Assembly: GCF_041642155.1 (NCBI RefSeq)
Contig: NZ_JBEPWZ010000064.1
Span: forward strand, 1 to 13,638
Direction: 5' to 3'
Origin: Fodinibius sp041642155
Lineage (GTDB): Bacteria > Bacteroidota > Rhodothermia > Balneolales > Balneolaceae
Length of the DNA stretch: 13,638 nt
In this document: piece by piece, positions 12,538 to 13,638 of the stretch
Layout of the letters: each line of letters starts with the position of its first letter
Numbering within the stretch: the first letter of the stretch is position 1
Position numbers and translations under genes: made by a program
Notes under the pieces: generated by a model
Seen by the model: only the letters and a program-made list of their open reading frames with translations
What the model was told of the DNA's origin: nothing
The model's database searches: none

Positions 12538-13200
12538 TCATTGTAACCGGTCTGTGATACGGAAACTTTCCGGTCCGAACTGGAACAGTACGTCCAGCAG
12601 GCAGCACCAGGGTTCAAATCCCTCGAAATGCTGGTGATAGCGGGGATGAGAAAAATCGGGATCGGTTTTCATGCGGCCCTGCCGCTGGTAGTGACGGCTG
12701 TCGTGTTCCTGGTACAGCGCCTGCGCTCCGAGCCGCTCGGCCAGCAGGTCGGGATCAGAGGTGTATTCGTCCACCTCGCTGGCAAGCTCATAGCGGATGG
12801 GCAGGTCCATAAAGTGAAAGAGCCGCCGCTGGATATAAAGTACAAAATCGATCAAAAAGGTATAGTCGGTGGACGATAGGAAATCGGCTTTGATTTCCGG
12901 CTCGTAAAAGTCGTAATAGATGCTGTTGCGGTAGTTATACTCGATGCTGCGCAGCAGGGGCGTCACCCAGTCCTCGGAATGGTCTATGCGGACTTCCTTT
13001 ATGGCTTTTTTCCGGTCTTCGGTGCGGACCGGGATGTTGATCCACTGTGTACCGTTTGGCACGCGGATTCTGGCCCGGTGTACCCGGCTTTTGCGCGACC
13101 ATTGTTCGACATCCTGCAGGATCAGGCGATCGGCTCGGAGCATGACTGACAGATCATACAGGTTGGGAGCAAACTGGGGTAAAAGCAGGGCTAAATTCAA
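12538..13200 (-). CDS. WbqC-like family protein
   Basis: About 220 residues from the TTG at 13200. The N-terminus LNLALLLPQFAPNLYDLSVM, then ADRLILQDVEQWSRKSRVHR and NGTQWINIPV, follow the WbqC plan: a hydrophobic strand, PQ/YxPxL, a D-V-x-[F/W] motif, R-x-[K/R]-[I/V] and L/I-x-[I/V]-P-[V/L]. VTPLLRSIEYNYRNSIYYD matches the helix of the family. WbqC-like proteins occur near O-antigen and sugar genes and in Bacteroidota near signal peptidase genes; no enzymatic activity is established. The frame also has an upstream TTG at 13281 that would add 27 residues unlike the family, and there is no in-frame ATG before the conserved start, so I prefer 13200. No ribosome binding site decides it. Confidence 0.75.
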   Translation of the reverse strand: MNLALLLPQFAPNLYDLSVMLRADRLILQDVEQWSRKSRVHRARIRVPNGTQWINIPVRTEDRKKAIKEVRIDHSEDWVTPLLRSIEYNYRNSIYYDFYEPEIKADFLSSTDYTFLIDFVLYIQRRLFHFMDLPIRYELASEVDEYTSDPDLLAERLGAQALYQEHDSRHYQRQGRMKTDPDFSHPRYHQHFEGFEPWCCLLDVLFQFGPESFRITDRLQ

Positions 13201-13285
13201 TTTCGAACAGCTATTTAAAAGATTAGTCGCATAGATCGCGGTAAACGCTATCTCCCCTACGGCATTTTGCCTGGTATTCAATAAT

Positions 13286-13369
13286 AGTGTCGCGAGGCGG
13301 TATTATAAAGGCATGAAATTACCGTTTTTGGGAAGCTATAAGCCACTTTCACGTTCTTCAAGCGACACT
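13286..13369. repeat. Spaced 8-bp inverted repeat
   Basis: AGTGTCGC (13286-13293) and GCGACACT (13362-13369) are perfect inverted copies 68 bp apart in the gap upstream of the WbqC-like gene. The intervening sequence contains TTATAATA-like words but no gene. The gap 13282-13498 otherwise holds only the terminator described separately. The repeat is short and its significance uncertain. Confidence 0.35.
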
Positions 13370-13400
13370 TAATAAAATAAAAAATTTTGAAACCCCGAAA

Positions 13401-13438
13401 GAAAAGAGCCCGGTCCCGTTGCAGCTCCATCGGGCCGG
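13401..13438 (-). terminator. Rho-independent terminator of the partial right-edge gene
   Basis: On the minus strand CCGG-CCCG and CGGG-A-CCGG (top 13410-13418 with 13431-13438) form an 8-bp GC stem with one bulge and a 12-nt loop. It is followed by GCTCTTTTCTTTC. It lies about 60 nt past the stop codon of the right-edge gene. GC-rich stem plus T-rich tail is the classical form. Confidence 0.65.
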
Positions 13439-13498
13439 ATCGTTAGACAATAATCTGTAAACTTACTTTAGGGCAAGACCTTTCTACCTTTCTACTAT

Positions 13499-13638
13499 CT
13501 ATAATCTACTGCTAACCCTCCAAAGCAGCCGGTTCCTGTACCGCACCAGCTGCTTGTTTTCATAGTTGGCAAAGGCGGACAGATCCTCCGGGGATGCGGT
13601 CACAAGCAGGGGCTGCTGGGTGGTAAAATGTTCAAAAA
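13499..13638 (-). CDS. Partial hypothetical protein, C-terminal 45 residues
   Basis: The window cuts this gene, leaving its 3' end: FEHFTTQQPLLVTASPEDLS, then AFANYENKQLVRYRNRLLWR and VSSRL before a TAG stop at 13499-13501. Composition is that of a real protein: it is mixed and charged, with a basic tail. It is followed by a proper terminator. I do not recognise the family from this fragment. It is codirectional with the WbqC-like gene but separated from it by about 220 bp and a terminator, so they are probably separate units. Confidence 0.65.
   Translation of the reverse strand, partial: FEHFTTQQPLLVTASPEDLSAFANYENKQLVRYRNRLLWRVSSRL

Noticed and set aside
12344..12607. Open frames on both strands over repeat copy A
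   Set aside because: They cover the repeat hairpin and the end of the WbqC-like gene, resemble no family, and have no conserved counterpart in copy B, which carries stops.

Overview
The window looks like ordinary chromosome from a member of the Bacteroidota/Balneolota side of the FCB superphylum, with roughly balanced base composition in genes and AT-rich gaps. The taxonomic hints are the GlmU variant typical of Bacteroidota relatives, a lipoprotein zinc metalloprotease of the DUF5117/DUF4953 type, a WbqC-like protein, and two places that fit a TTG / TAnnTTTG promoter pattern. The phylum is inferred from family content and no marker gene settles it.

Layout. 1-685 is AT-rich and has no recognisable gene. 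A tRNA-Leu(CAG) lies on the minus strand (817-900) with its own terminator. Next comes a toxin-antitoxin remnant: an intact DUF6364-type antitoxin (1256-1504) overlapping a broken PIN toxin (1501-1668). A degenerate repeat element (copy B) then runs up to an SLC13/DASS sodium-coupled anion transporter (1881-3365). 3366-3650 is a GC-rich non-coding patch built of degenerate 7-base units. At 3651-6827 a GlmU-like bifunctional enzyme (minus) and GlmS (plus) are divergent from a 132-bp gap; together they cover the first and last steps of UDP-GlcNAc synthesis. A compact cluster of four DnaA boxes lies just after glmS, followed by a small four-helix membrane protein (7020-7337), a PmtA/KsgA-like methyltransferase (minus), a large outer-envelope metalloprotease lipoprotein (8328-10829), a class V PLP enzyme (minus) with a highly structured leader, a second diverged copy (A) of the repeat element, a WbqC-like protein (minus), a terminator, and the 3' end of one further minus-strand gene.

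Apart from glmU/glmS, adjacent genes do not form an obvious pathway; most are single transcription units separated by 100-300 bp. I do not see an undescribed multi-gene system. The most interesting signals are non-coding: the DnaA-box cluster at 6861-6914 (candidate replication origin or DnaA-binding locus), the nested inverted repeats directly upstream of the class V enzyme (12266-12330), the pair of diverged repeat elements, and the heptad-repeat patch after the transporter.
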